Shown: positions 25,233 to 34,785, numbered from the stretch's first letter. The stretch: 64,000 nucleotides of DNA from Rhodobiaceae bacterium UBA7804 (GCA_002480495.1 DLCG01000017.1:124473-188472); one strand, 5' to 3'. The notes: generated by a model not told the origin, from the sequence alone. Program-made: numbers and translations.

Positions 25233-26108
25233 ATGAAGTTTCGCAAGGTGGGCGTCATCGGCGCCGGTCAGATGGGCAACGGCATCGCGCATGTCTGCGC
25301 GCTGGCGGGTTACAACGTCGCGCTCTACGACATTTCGCGCGACCGCATCGAAGCCGGCCTTGCGACCATCGACGGCAACATGGCGCGCCAGGTTTCGAGC
25401 GAGCGCATTACCGTCGAGCAGCGCGACGCCGCGCTCGAAAGGCTCTCCGCCGCCGAAAGCATGGAGAGCTTCGAGGATGCCGATATCGTGATCGAGTCGG
25501 CGACCGAGAACGAGGAAGTGAAGCGCAAGATCTTCTCCGAACTCTGCCCGCATCTGCGCGAGGACGCGCTGATCGCCACCAACACATCTTCAATTTCGAT
25601 CACACGGCTCGCCGCCTCCACCGACCGGCCCGAACGCTTCATGGGCATGCATTTCATGAATCCCGTGCCCGTCATGGAACTCGTGGAACTGGTGCGCGGC
25701 ATCGCGACCGACGACGCCACCTTCGAAACCATCCAGCAATTCGCGAACTCGCTCGGCAAGAAGGTCGCCAATGCCGAAGACTTTCCCGCCTTCATCGTGA
25801 ACCGCATCCTGCTGCCGATGATCAACGAGGCCGTCTATGCGCTCTATGAGGGCGTGGGCTCCATCGAAAGCATCGACAAGGCGATGAAGCTCGGCGCGAA
25901 CCATCCGATGGGACCGCTGCAACTGGCCGATTTCATCGGGCTCGATACCTGTCTTTCGATCATGCAGGTGCTTTACGACGGACTGGCAGATTCGAAATAC
26001 CGGCCCTGCCCGCTTCTCGTGAAATATGTCGAGGCGGGCTGGCTTGGCCGCAAGACCCAGCGCGGCTTCTACGATTATCGCGGCGAAAAGCCGGTTCCCA
26101 CGCGCTGA
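25233..26108 (+). CDS. hbd: 3-hydroxybutyryl-CoA dehydrogenase
   Basis: 291-aa NAD(P)-dependent 3-hydroxyacyl-CoA dehydrogenase of the short single-domain type. Rossmann motif GVIGAGQMGNGIAHV at the N-terminus, catalytic His in MGMHFMNPVPVMELVE, and C-terminal family sequence LGLDTCLS/KTQRGFYDY-like. It interconverts acetoacetyl-CoA and (S)-3-hydroxybutyryl-CoA, next to etfBA as in many alphaproteobacteria. It could feed crotonyl-CoA formation for Ccr. Confidence 0.93.
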   Translation: MKFRKVGVIGAGQMGNGIAHVCALAGYNVALYDISRDRIEAGLATIDGNMARQVSSERITVEQRDAALERLSAAESMESFEDADIVIESATENEEVKRKIFSELCPHLREDALIATNTSSISITRLAASTDRPERFMGMHFMNPVPVMELVELVRGIATDDATFETIQQFANSLGKKVANAEDFPAFIVNRILLPMINEAVYALYEGVGSIESIDKAMKLGANHPMGPLQLADFIGLDTCLSIMQVLYDGLADSKYRPCPLLVKYVEAGWLGRKTQRGFYDYRGEKPVPTR

Positions 26109-26202
26109 AGCGGCGCCGGAAGATTCCGCATCAGAAACGAAATTACTACCTGTTCGTTAACCTGCATCATGCAAAAGTCCCCCGCGATGCGCAGGGGAAC
26201 GC

Positions 26203-26757
26203 ATGGGGTGGAGGATGACGGGAAGTTTCGGAACCGGGGAACGCGCGAAGAAGATCACCGACGAGCCTCAATTCATCGAGGCGCCGGAACATCCTTCCGT
26301 CGTGGCGCTCCATGACTATCTGGAGAGCGTGCGCGGGGAACGGGAACTGGCCGACCGCGCCGATATCGACCCCGTCAAGATCGCAAAATTCCTGCCCAAT
26401 ATGATCATCGCGGAAGCGGTGAATGGTGGCGAAGACTTCCGCACCCGCCTTTTCGGCACGGCGCTGGTCGAACTGCTGGGGGAGGAGCGGACCGGCAAGC
26501 TTCTCTCGGAATTCGCGGAGGAAGGCGGCGCCTTCTCGCATGGCGATCCCGCCGCCGTGCAGCGGCGCTGGATATTCATCACGCGCAAGGCCTTTTTCGG
26601 CCGCAAACCGGTCTTCGTGAAGGTCCCCTTCGCCGCCTCCGGCCGCCTCTATCTCGTCGGCCATTGCCTGTCCGTGCCCCTGACGGCTGGCGGAAGCGAA
26701 CCCGCGCAGACTGTCGGCGCGCTTTTCGTGGCGCGCGCGGAAACGGATACCCTCTAG
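26203..26757 (+). CDS. PAS_5 domain protein
   Basis: 184 aa of the alphaproteobacterial PAS_5 family (single PAS-like fold, no output domain). Typical order: HPSVVALHDYLESVRGERELADRADIDPVKIAKFLPNMIIAE, then FRTRLFGTALVELLGEERTGK and a C-terminal sheet ending GALFVARAE. Members are small sensors or adaptors of unknown ligand. Start 26203 is favoured by CAGGGGAACGC; the Met at 26215 would be too close to GGAGG. Convergent with the thioredoxin gene. Confidence 0.75.
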   Translation: MGWRMTGSFGTGERAKKITDEPQFIEAPEHPSVVALHDYLESVRGERELADRADIDPVKIAKFLPNMIIAEAVNGGEDFRTRLFGTALVELLGEERTGKLLSEFAEEGGAFSHGDPAAVQRRWIFITRKAFFGRKPVFVKVPFAASGRLYLVGHCLSVPLTAGGSEPAQTVGALFVARAETDTL

Positions 26758-26767
26758 AGGCCGAGGC

Positions 26768-27397
26768 TCAACCTTCGCCCGCTGGCGCGTAGAGCGCGAG
26801 AGCTTCCTCGATGAATGCCTTGGCATCCTCGCTCGCCCAGGGGGCGGGGCCGACCATGCGGCCGATCTCCAGGCCCTCCGGCGAGACGAGAAGCGTCGTC
26901 GGCAGGCCGAAGGCGCCCAGCGTGAAATTCGCCTTGGCGGTGGGGTCGATATAGAGGGCAAGCGCCTCGGCCCCTACCTCGGCGAGGAAATCGCGGACGA
27001 GCGTCTCGCCCTTGCTGTCGACGCTGAGGGCCACGACCTCGAAACGGTCGCTGCCGAGTTCCGCCTGAAGCCGGTCGAGCTCGGGTATCTCTTCCCGGCA
27101 GGGCCCGCACCAGGTCGCCCAGATGTTCAGAAGGACGAGTTTCCCCCGGAAATCGGCAAGGGTCAGCTCCTCGCCATCGCCATTCCGGAAGCTGAAATCG
27201 GGGATGGGCGCGGGCTCGGGCTTTGCCGTGAAATTGGCGACCTCGCCGGTCGCGGCGGCATCGAGCCGGGCCGCGGCCTCGCTCATGGAAGGCGCGTCCG
27301 GGTTGCCGCCCCCCTGTCCGATCAAGTATACCGCCCCGGCGGCCAAGACCACCGCCGCGGCCAGAATGGCGATTGTTTTCGGCTTTCCCTGGAACAT
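26768..27397 (-). CDS. TlpA-type membrane-anchored thioredoxin
   Basis: 209 aa. One N-terminal membrane anchor (residues ~7-26), then a thioredoxin domain with active site W96-C97-G-P-C100 and the cis-Pro loop FGLPTTLLV. TlpA/ResA-like proteins reduce periplasmic disulfides, for instance in cytochrome c or oxidase assembly. It is divergent from argH, an arrangement I regard as common in alphaproteobacteria. Confidence 0.88.
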   Translation of the reverse strand: MFQGKPKTIAILAAAVVLAAGAVYLIGQGGGNPDAPSMSEAAARLDAAATGEVANFTAKPEPAPIPDFSFRNGDGEELTLADFRGKLVLLNIWATWCGPCREEIPELDRLQAELGSDRFEVVALSVDSKGETLVRDFLAEVGAEALALYIDPTAKANFTLGAFGLPTTLLVSPEGLEIGRMVGPAPWASEDAKAFIEEALALYAPAGEG

Positions 27398-27477
27398 TCC
27401 CTACTCTTTTTCGGCACGGTTACGCAGCGCTGCCCGAGGCGCCCCGGAACGGCTCGAAAAAGAGCCCGGAGAACGAC

Positions 27478-28872
27478 ATGAGCAACAAGATGTGGGGCGG
27501 ACGCTTCGGCGAGGGCCCCGACCGGATCATGGAGGAGATCAACGCCTCCATCGGCTTCGACCAGCGCTTCTTCGCCCAGGATATCGAGGGCTCGAAAGCG
27601 CATTGCCGCATGTTGGCCGAAACGGGAATTATCTCAAGGGCGGACGCCGATCAAATTATCGCGGGTCTGGACGCCGTGCTCGCCGAAATCGAGGGAGGCG
27701 AGTTCGAGTTCCGGCGCGACCTCGAGGACATCCACATGAATGTGGAATCGAGGCTTGCCGACCTCATCGGCGCGGCCGCGGGAAGGCTCCACACCGCCCG
27801 CTCTCGCAACGATCAGGTCGCGACCGACTTCAAGCTCTATATCCGCGACACGATCGACCATCTGGACGGCCAGCTTCGCGACCTGCAGGAAGCGCTGCTG
27901 ACGCGCGCGGAAGAACACGCCGCGACCATCATGCCGGGCTTCACGCATCTCCAGACGGCGCAGCCAGTGACCTTCGGGCATCATTGCCTCGCCTACGTGG
28001 AAATGGCGGGACGCGACCGGGGACGGCTGCAGGACGCGCGCAAGCGGCTCAACGAATGCCCGCTGGGCGCGGCGGCGCTTGCCGGCACGTCCTTTCCCAT
28101 CGACCGGGAGCAGACGGCGAAGGCGCTGCGCTTCGATGCGCCCACGCGGAACTCGCTCGACAGCGTGTCGGACCGCGACTTCGTGCTCGAAACGCTGGCG
28201 GCTGCCTCCATCGCGGCGACGCATCTGACGCGGCTTGCCGAAGAGATCGTGATCTGGTCGACGCCGGGCTTCGACTTCGTGCGTCTGCCGGACAGTTTCA
28301 CCACCGGCTCCTCGATCATGCCGCAGAAGCGCAATCCGGACGCCGCCGAACTGGTGCGCGCGAAGGCGGGCCGCGTGATCGGCGCGCTGACCTCGCTCCT
28401 CATCGTGATGAAGGGCCTGCCGCTCGCCTATTCCAAGGACATGCAGGAAGACAAGGAAGCCGCCTTCGACGCGCTCGACGCGCTGTCGCTGTCGCTTGCC
28501 GCGATGACGGGCATGGTGAGGACGCTCACCGTCAACGAAAAGGCGATGCGCGCCGCCGCCTCGCGCGGCTTCTCCACCGCGACGGACCTCGCCGACTGGC
28601 TTGTCCGGGCGCTGAACCTTCCCTTCCGGCAGGCGCATCACGTGACCGGCGCGCTCGTCGCCAGGGCGGAGAAGAAGGGCATCGACCTCGACGGGCTTTC
28701 GCTCGACGAAATGCGCGAGGTGGAGCCCGGCATCACCGATGAGGTATATTCCGTGCTCGGCGTCGACAATTCCGTCGCCAGCCGGACGAGCTTCGGCGGC
28801 ACCTCGCCGGAGAATGTGCGCGCCGCCGCGAAGTGGTGGCGCGATGAACTCGGGCGCGAGAGCAGCCGATAG
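27478..28872 (+). CDS. argH: Argininosuccinate lyase
   Basis: 464-aa fumarase/aspartase-superfamily enzyme releasing arginine and fumarate in the last step of arginine synthesis. The family signature GSSIMPQKRNPD is present, with SRNDQVATDFKLY and TAQPVTFGHH for substrate binding. Start at 27478 (MSNKMWGGRF) is the conserved N-terminus, with CGGAG upstream. First gene of argH-lptM-lysA-TIGR02302. Confidence 0.97.
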   Translation: MSNKMWGGRFGEGPDRIMEEINASIGFDQRFFAQDIEGSKAHCRMLAETGIISRADADQIIAGLDAVLAEIEGGEFEFRRDLEDIHMNVESRLADLIGAAAGRLHTARSRNDQVATDFKLYIRDTIDHLDGQLRDLQEALLTRAEEHAATIMPGFTHLQTAQPVTFGHHCLAYVEMAGRDRGRLQDARKRLNECPLGAAALAGTSFPIDREQTAKALRFDAPTRNSLDSVSDRDFVLETLAAASIAATHLTRLAEEIVIWSTPGFDFVRLPDSFTTGSSIMPQKRNPDAAELVRAKAGRVIGALTSLLIVMKGLPLAYSKDMQEDKEAAFDALDALSLSLAAMTGMVRTLTVNEKAMRAAASRGFSTATDLADWLVRALNLPFRQAHHVTGALVARAEKKGIDLDGLSLDEMREVEPGITDEVYSVLGVDNSVASRTSFGGTSPENVRAAAKWWRDELGRESSR

Positions 28873-28888
28873 AGCGGGGAGAAGCCGG

Positions 28889-29128
28889 ATGAGCATGCAG
28901 CGGAAGATATGGATGGCGATGCTCGGGCTCGCGCTCGCCGCGACGCTTTCGGCCTGCGGGCGGAAGGGCGACCTCGAACTTCCCGAAGGGGCGAAACAGC
29001 AACCGCAGGCGAGCGAGAGCGCGCCCTCGGCATCGGAAGTGCTTGGCGACAATCCGCCCATCGACGCCGAACCCCTCGACGACGAAATGGAAGACATCGC
29101 GCCGCGCCGCCGCGTCAGCGACTACTGA
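28889..29128 (+). CDS. lptM: LptM-like small lipoprotein
   Basis: 79-aa lipoprotein: signal peptide with lipobox LSA-C, then GRKGDLELPEGA, the short conserved CGxKGxLxxP start of LptM/YifL, and an acidic, disordered tail. E. coli LptM assists maturation of the LPS translocon LptD/LptE. The start Met at 28889 (a second Met follows two codons later) has GGGGAGAAG upstream. Position between argH and lysA is conserved. Confidence 0.82.
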   Translation: MSMQRKIWMAMLGLALAATLSACGRKGDLELPEGAKQQPQASESAPSASEVLGDNPPIDAEPLDDEMEDIAPRRRVSDY

Positions 29129-29153
29129 GCGCGACGCGCATCCGGACAGGAAC

Positions 29154-30419
29154 ATGCATCACTTCGAATATCGCGGCGGCGTTCTCCACGCCGAGGACGT
29201 CGCGATCCCGGACATTGCCGCGGCGATAGGCACGCCCTTCTACTGCTATTCGAGCGCGACGCTCGAACGGCACTACCGCGTCTTCGCGGACGCCTTCAAG
29301 GGACAGCCCGCGCGCGTCTGCTATTCGGTGAAGGCGAATTCGAATCTCGCCGTGGTGGCGACGCTGGCCAGGCAGGGCGCGGGCGCGGACGTCGTTTCGG
29401 AAGGCGAATTGCGGCGCGCGCTCGCCGCCGGTATCGAGCCCGCACAGATCGTCTTTTCCGGGGTCGGCAAGACCGAAGCGGAAATGAGCTTCGCGCTCGA
29501 AACCGGGATCGACCGGTTCAACGTGGAATCGGAACCCGAACTCGAACTCCTTTCGCAGCTTGCATCGGCGCGGGGCCTGACCGCGCGTGTCGCGATCCGC
29601 GTGAACCCCGATGTCGACGCGAAGACGCATGAGAAGATCGCGACCGGCAAGGCCGAAAACAAGTTCGGCATTTCATGGAAGCGCGCACCCTCCGTCTATG
29701 ACCGCGCGAAGCAATTGCCGGGCATCGAGGCGAACGGCATCGACGTCCATATCGGCAGCCAGCTGACCGATCTCGCGCCTTTCGAGGCGGCGTTCGCCCG
29801 CGTCGCCGCGATGGTGGAAGAACTGCGCGCGCGCGGCCACGCGATCGCCCACATCGACCTTGGCGGCGGGCTCGGCATTCCCTATCGCGGCGACAACGAC
29901 GTGCCGCCGCACCCGGACGAATATGCGCGGATGGTGAAGCGGACGATGGGCCATCTCGGCTGCTCGCTCACCTTCGAGCCGGGACGCCTCATCGCGGGCA
30001 ATGCGGGCATTCTCGTTTCGCGCGTCATCTACGAAAAGCAGGGCGACGACCGGAACTTCCTCATTCTCGACGCCGCGATGAACGACCTCATTCGTCCGAC
30101 GCTCTACGACGCCTTTCACGAGATCCGCCCCGTGGCGGAAGGAGGCGCCGCGGAGCGCGTCACATACGACGTGGTGGGCCCCGTGTGCGAAACGGGCGAT
30201 TTCTTCGCCAAGGGGCGGGAACTCCCGCGCCTCCAGAGCGGCGAGCTCGTCGCCATCATGTCGGCCGGCGCCTATGGCGCCGTGCAGGCCTCGACCTACA
30301 ACACGCGGCCGCTCGTGCCCGAGGTCATGGTGAAGGGCGATGTTTTCGCCGAAGTCCGCGCCCGCCCCAGTTATGACGCAATGCTGAAACAGGATATCAT
30401 TCCTTCCTGGCTCGATTAG
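29154..30419 (+). CDS. lysA: Diaminopimelate decarboxylase
   Basis: 421-aa PLP enzyme making lysine from meso-diaminopimelate. PLP-lysine K60 in VCYSVKANSN, glycine-rich phosphate loop DLGGGLGIPY, and the C-terminal signature GPVCETGDFFAKGREL and MSAGAYGAVQASTYNTRP with the Cys and Tyr of the active site. Start at 29154 follows GGACAGG. Co-transcribed with argH and lptM by spacing. Confidence 0.96.
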   Translation: MHHFEYRGGVLHAEDVAIPDIAAAIGTPFYCYSSATLERHYRVFADAFKGQPARVCYSVKANSNLAVVATLARQGAGADVVSEGELRRALAAGIEPAQIVFSGVGKTEAEMSFALETGIDRFNVESEPELELLSQLASARGLTARVAIRVNPDVDAKTHEKIATGKAENKFGISWKRAPSVYDRAKQLPGIEANGIDVHIGSQLTDLAPFEAAFARVAAMVEELRARGHAIAHIDLGGGLGIPYRGDNDVPPHPDEYARMVKRTMGHLGCSLTFEPGRLIAGNAGILVSRVIYEKQGDDRNFLILDAAMNDLIRPTLYDAFHEIRPVAEGGAAERVTYDVVGPVCETGDFFAKGRELPRLQSGELVAIMSAGAYGAVQASTYNTRPLVPEVMVKGDVFAEVRARPSYDAMLKQDIIPSWLD

Positions 30420-30453
30420 GCGCGGTTCCAGAGCCTGGAGCGGCACGCAGCAA

Positions 30454-32967
30454 TTGAGGGCGAAAGGCTTGACCGGCCCCGGAGGCGAAAGACCGGAAGG
30501 GAAACGGAAGACGCCGCGCGGCACGAAACTGCCGCCGCGCGTCGAACGCCGTGTACGCATTTCCCGCGCGCTTCTCGTCTGGGAAGAAATCCTGCCGGCC
30601 ATCTGGCCCGCGGCGGCGGTGGCCGGGCTCTTCGTGGCGCTGGCGCTTTTCGGCTTCTTCGCGCATCTGCCTCTACCGCTCCACTGGGCGCTGCTCGCGG
30701 GCTTCGGCGCACTCTCCGTCTGGCTTCTCTGGCGCGGCTTTCGCGGCTTCCGCTGGCCGGACCGCGACGACGCGCTGCGCCATCTCGAAAAATCCTCCGG
30801 TCTCGTCCATGCGCCGCTTTCCTCCTATGAGGATGTGGCGGCGGAGAACACGGGCGACCCGGCGCTCTGGGCCGCGCATCGCCGCTGGATCTCGGAGCGG
30901 ATCGCGAGGCTCAGGATCGGCCTGCCCCTTTCCGTGCTCGCGCGGCGCGACCCCTATGCGATCCGCGCCGCCGTCGCGCTGCTGCTGGTGATCGGCCTCG
31001 CGGGTACGGGCGCTGGCCGCCTCGACCGGATTTCCGATGCGCTGCTGCCGGGCGCCGCGGGCGCGCGCGCGGCCAATATCGAAGCCTGGATCACCCCGCC
31101 CGGCTATACGGGAAAGCCCCCCGTCTATCTCGAACGGAACGAGGCGGAAGTTCACGACCTCGAAAGGATCGAGGCACCGGAAGGCAGCACGCTCTCGATC
31201 CGCGTCCACGGACTGAAGAACGCGCCCGTTCTCGAAAGCCACGGAGAGGACCGCAGCGAACCGCTGACGCTCGAAACGGTGAGCGCGGACAATCATTCGA
31301 TCGACGCAACCCTCGAAGCGACGGCGGACATGGCGCTGACCGAAGGCGGACGGATGATCCGCGCCTGGCATATAGAGGTGACACCGGACGAAGACCCCTC
31401 CATCGAACTGACCGAAGAGATCGCGCAGGCGGCTTCGGGGGCGCTGCGTTTCCGCTATCGTGTGAAGGACGATTACGGCGTCTCGGGCGCCGAGGCGCGG
31501 ATCGCGCTCGACCGCACCGGCCTTCCCGAACCCGAGAAGAATATCGACGTTCCGCAGCCGCGCGTGACGGCACCGGATATCCGGCTGAGCCTGCCGGGAG
31601 GCCGCCCGCGCGATGCGGAGGGCGAGACCTTTGCCGAACTCACCTCGCATCCCTGGGCGGGGCTGCCGGTGACGATCACGCTGGTCGCGACAGACGACCT
31701 GAAGCAGGAGGGCAGATCCGAACCCGTTTCCATGATCCTGCCCGCTCGCGACTTCACCGATCCGCTCGCCCGCGCCATTGTCGAACAGCGCCGCCGCCTC
31801 GCGCTCGATCCGCGCTCGGGCGCGAGCGTCGCCCGCTTCATCGACAATTTCACGCAGGATGCCGACCGCTATATCGAGGACAAGGTCGTCTACCTCTCGC
31901 TCCGCGCGGCCTATTGGCGGCTGACGGAAGCCCGGCGCGACACGGACCTGACCGGTATCTACGATCTGCTCTGGTCCATCGCGCTCAGGATCGAGGATGG
32001 CGACCTGTCGCTTGCCGAACGCGACCTGCGCGACGCCCGCAAGGCGCTCGCCGAGGCGCTGGCGGAGGGTGCGGGAAGCGAGGAAATCGAGCGGCTGATG
32101 GCGGAGCTGAAGGACGCCTTCAACCGCTACATGGAGGCGCTCGCCGCAACGCAAGGTCCCGAAGACGCGCTGACGCAGAGCGAATTTCCGGACGGCGAAA
32201 CGCAGACCGTCGAGCGCGGCGAGCTCGAGGAAATGATGCGGCGGATCGAGGAACTGGCGCAGAGCGGCGCGCGCGAGCAGGCGCAGGCGATGCTCGACCG
32301 GTTGCAGAACATTCTCGAAAACCTGCAGATGCCGGGCGAACAGGGCCCGCCCAGCCCGAGCGAGCAGGCGATGGCGCAGTCGATCGAGGAACTCGGCCAG
32401 ATGATCTCGAAGCAGCGCGAGCTCATGGACAAGACGTTCCGCGAACTCGAGCGGCTTCGCAACGACCCGAACGCCGAACAACAGCTTGGCTCGGGACAGG
32501 CAAGCGAGGAACTGAACGATCTCTCCCAGCAGCAGCATGCGCTGAACAAGGAGATGGAACGCATGCTCGAAAAGCTGGCGGAACAGGGGGCCGAAGCGCC
32601 GGAAGCCCTGGCCAGGGCGCTGGGCGCGATGGAAGACGCGAAGGACAGGCTCGACGCACAGCGCGCCGACCGCGCCGCCGGGTCGCAGGGGCAGGCCATC
32701 GAAAGCATGCAGAAAGGCGCGCAGGCGCTTGCCGACAAGCTGATGGAAGGCCGCTCCGGCCAGGGCACGGCGCAAGGCTCGCCGCGAAAGGACCCTTTCG
32801 GCCGCCCGATGCGCGGGCCGCTCGATACGAACGATGTTTCCGTGCCTGACGAGATCGACACCCAGCGCGCCCAGCGCATCCTGAAGGAATTGCGCGAACG
32901 CGCGATGGAGCTCGGCCGTCCGCAGATCGAACTCGACTATCTCGACCGGCTGCTCAAGCGCTTCTGA
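30454..32967 (+). CDS. TIGR02302-family membrane protein (DUF4175-like)
   Basis: 837 aa. Two or three N-terminal membrane helices (residues ~45-100) and another near 170-190, then a long periplasmic region: beta-rich to ~430, then highly charged coiled-coil with Gln/Glu/Met-rich repeats (MLDRLQNILENLQMPGEQ), ending ELDYLDRLLKRF. This matches the alphaproteobacterial TIGR02302 family normally found after lysA; function unknown, probably envelope-related. No ATG is available; the TTG at 30454 is used, and TTG 30469 is an alternative with a better GAGGG spacing. Its stop abuts that of cpdR. Confidence 0.82.
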   Translation: MRAKGLTGPGGERPEGKRKTPRGTKLPPRVERRVRISRALLVWEEILPAIWPAAAVAGLFVALALFGFFAHLPLPLHWALLAGFGALSVWLLWRGFRGFRWPDRDDALRHLEKSSGLVHAPLSSYEDVAAENTGDPALWAAHRRWISERIARLRIGLPLSVLARRDPYAIRAAVALLLVIGLAGTGAGRLDRISDALLPGAAGARAANIEAWITPPGYTGKPPVYLERNEAEVHDLERIEAPEGSTLSIRVHGLKNAPVLESHGEDRSEPLTLETVSADNHSIDATLEATADMALTEGGRMIRAWHIEVTPDEDPSIELTEEIAQAASGALRFRYRVKDDYGVSGAEARIALDRTGLPEPEKNIDVPQPRVTAPDIRLSLPGGRPRDAEGETFAELTSHPWAGLPVTITLVATDDLKQEGRSEPVSMILPARDFTDPLARAIVEQRRRLALDPRSGASVARFIDNFTQDADRYIEDKVVYLSLRAAYWRLTEARRDTDLTGIYDLLWSIALRIEDGDLSLAERDLRDARKALAEALAEGAGSEEIERLMAELKDAFNRYMEALAATQGPEDALTQSEFPDGETQTVERGELEEMMRRIEELAQSGAREQAQAMLDRLQNILENLQMPGEQGPPSPSEQAMAQSIEELGQMISKQRELMDKTFRELERLRNDPNAEQQLGSGQASEELNDLSQQQHALNKEMERMLEKLAEQGAEAPEALARALGAMEDAKDRLDAQRADRAAGSQGQAIESMQKGAQALADKLMEGRSGQGTAQGSPRKDPFGRPMRGPLDTNDVSVPDEIDTQRAQRILKELRERAMELGRPQIELDYLDRLLKRF

Positions 32968-33348
32968 TTATTTCGGCGCATCGAGCACGGCCTGCACGCG
33001 CATGACGAGTTCGTCGAGCGTGAAGGGCTTGAGGAGGATGTCCTGAATGATCGCATCAAGCCCATGCGCGCGCTCGCGCTGATCGGAATAACCGGTCATC
33101 AGCATGATGCGGAGCGAGGGCGCATCGCGAGAGGCGAGAAGCGCGAGCGAGACCCCGTCCATGACCGGCATCAGAATATCCGTCAACAGAAGATCGTGAG
33201 CGCGATTGCCCTGACGCGCGCGGGCGAGAGCCTCCAGCGCATCGCTTCCATCGCCCGCGCATTCGACTTCATGACCCACGCCCTGAAGCGCGCGCTGAAT
33301 GAAACTGCGGACGGAGGGTTCGTCTTCTGCGATGAGAATGCGCGCCAT
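32968..33348 (-). CDS. cpdR: CpdR-like single-domain response regulator
   Basis: 126-aa receiver with no output domain. Phospho-acceptor D57 (LLLTDILMPVMDG), acidic pocket E8-D9, conserved Thr in MLMTGYSD and K106 (LLKPFTLDELV). The opening MARILIAEDEPSVRSFIQRAL closely resembles Caulobacter CpdR, the adaptor that primes ClpXP for CtrA-pathway proteolysis. The Met at 33348 lies 4 nt after the hpt stop, so it is co-transcribed with hpt and the DUF3426 gene. Confidence 0.82.
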   Translation of the reverse strand: MARILIAEDEPSVRSFIQRALQGVGHEVECAGDGSDALEALARARQGNRAHDLLLTDILMPVMDGVSLALLASRDAPSLRIMLMTGYSDQRERAHGLDAIIQDILLKPFTLDELVMRVQAVLDAPK

Positions 33349-33352
33349 ACCG

Positions 33353-33898
33353 TCACCGTTCGATATAGCCGACGAAGGGAAGCTGGCGATAGGCATGGGC
33401 AACGTCCATGCCATAGCCGACGACAAAACGATCCGGGCAGTCGAAGCCGGTGAAATCCGCCTTCGCATCGACGGCGAGCTTGCCCGGCTTGTTGAGCAGG
33501 ACGCAGGTCATGACGCGCTGCGCGCCGCGCGCGGCCATGAGATCCTTGGCGAAGGCCAGCGTCCGGCCGGATTCCAGAATGTCGTCGACGAGAAGCACGT
33601 CACGGCCCGCAATCGCGGCCTCGGTATCGCGCATGATGGTGACTTCGCCCAGCGAGCGCGTTCCCTTGCCGTAGCTCGAGAGCGTGATGAAATCCATGTC
33701 GGGCTCGGCACCCGCCTCGTGCAACGCGCGCAGAAGATCCGCGGCGAAGATGAAACTCCCTTTCAGGATCGGGATGATAAGCGGCTCGGGGCCAAGTTCG
33801 CGCACGATCTCGGATGCAAGCCTCCGGACACGGGCCGCGATTTCCTCCGCCGGAAAGAGCACCGAAATCCGGGCGCCCCTTGGCGCGAGGCGGCTCAT
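33353..33898 (-). CDS. hpt: Hypoxanthine phosphoribosyltransferase
   Basis: 181-aa purine salvage enzyme joining PRPP to hypoxanthine/guanine. PRPP-binding motif VLLVDDILESGRTL, an N-terminal PILKGSFIFAADLLR with the conserved Lys-Gly, and C-terminal DRFVVGYGMDVAHAYRQLPFVGYI. Start overlaps the stop of the DUF3426 gene as ATGA; cpdR follows by 4 nt. Confidence 0.95.
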   Translation of the reverse strand: MSRLAPRGARISVLFPAEEIAARVRRLASEIVRELGPEPLIIPILKGSFIFAADLLRALHEAGAEPDMDFITLSSYGKGTRSLGEVTIMRDTEAAIAGRDVLLVDDILESGRTLAFAKDLMAARGAQRVMTCVLLNKPGKLAVDAKADFTGFDCPDRFVVGYGMDVAHAYRQLPFVGYIER

Positions 33899-34785
33899 TC
33901 CGGTTCCGCCGCCGGGGCCGCTTCCGGCGACTCGCCCGAAGGCATCGCGGAAGCGAGATCGGCCCTGTCGATGAAGCGCACTTCGATGTCGCGCGCTTCG
34001 GGCGGCGGGCTCGACAGGCGGGTGATGAAGGGCGCGGCTTCCCCCTTGGCAAGCGAGGCTTCGGCGAGCGCGAAGGTCCAGTGATAGAGTTCCTTTTGCG
34101 CCTCGTCGCGGAGCCCGACCCTGAGCCTCGGCAGGGCGATGTCCTTGCCCGCGACGTTCACCACCTCGCCCATGACGGCAAGAACGGGAAGGCCGTCCTC
34201 GGTCTGACGTTCATAGGTGACATTCCGGAACTCGAGTCCACGCAGATTGATTTCCTCGCCCGCCGCCGCATAGAGCTTCGCCGTGGCAGGCCAGAAGGCG
34301 GCGATCCTTTCGCGGTAGCTCCAGCCGCCCGCGAGCGTTCCGCCGACGAAAAGGAAGAGAACCACCCATCCCGCGGCACTCAGCATACGGCCGCGCCTCA
34401 TGGAGGCCGCGCGTCGAACTTCCGCCCGGAACCGGTTGCCTATATCGGCGACCTTGCCGGTTCTGGCCGCAGGCGCTTCGTCCTTCTCATCACCCTTGGC
34501 AGCGGCGTCATTCGCCGAAGTGCCGGATGACGCATCCGGGGCGGCGGCATCGGGTTGCGCCGGAGACTTCTCGCCGAAAATCTTTTTCCGGATGGGCGTG
34601 ACCACGGGCGCTGCCATCTCCTCCTCCGGGGACGGCGGCGGAGAGAACGCCTCCTCGTTTCCGGAAGGCGGCGACTGGTGCCAGCTATGGCCGCATTTCG
34701 CGCAGCGCACCTTGCGGCCGGACGGCGCAAAGGACGCGCCATCCACCGGATAGCGGGCCGAACATGACGGGCATTGGATGATCAT
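33895..34785 (-). CDS. Zinc-ribbon (MJ0042) / DUF3426 membrane protein
   Basis: 296 aa. N-terminal zinc ribbon MIIQCPSCSARYPVDG...VRCAKCGHSW (two CxxC pairs), a disordered Pro/Ala/Glu linker, one membrane helix (about residues 135-155, MLSAAGWVVLFLFVGGTLAGGW) and a C-terminal DUF3426 beta domain (LEFRNVTYERQTEDGLPVLAVMGEVVNVAGKD) that would be periplasmic. Function unknown; zinc ribbon in the cytosol and periplasmic sensor-like domain suggest signalling. Divergent from ftsE and coupled to hpt and cpdR. Confidence 0.8.
   Translation of the reverse strand: MIIQCPSCSARYPVDGASFAPSGRKVRCAKCGHSWHQSPPSGNEEAFSPPPSPEEEMAAPVVTPIRKKIFGEKSPAQPDAAAPDASSGTSANDAAAKGDEKDEAPAARTGKVADIGNRFRAEVRRAASMRRGRMLSAAGWVVLFLFVGGTLAGGWSYRERIAAFWPATAKLYAAAGEEINLRGLEFRNVTYERQTEDGLPVLAVMGEVVNVAGKDIALPRLRVGLRDEAQKELYHWTFALAEASLAKGEAAPFITRLSSPPPEARDIEVRFIDRADLASAMPSGESPEAAPAAEPE

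Noticed and set aside
30673..32775. A 700-codon minus-strand open frame opposite the TIGR02302 gene
   Set aside because: Same antisense effect; composition is Arg-rich and no domain is visible, whereas the plus strand matches a known family.
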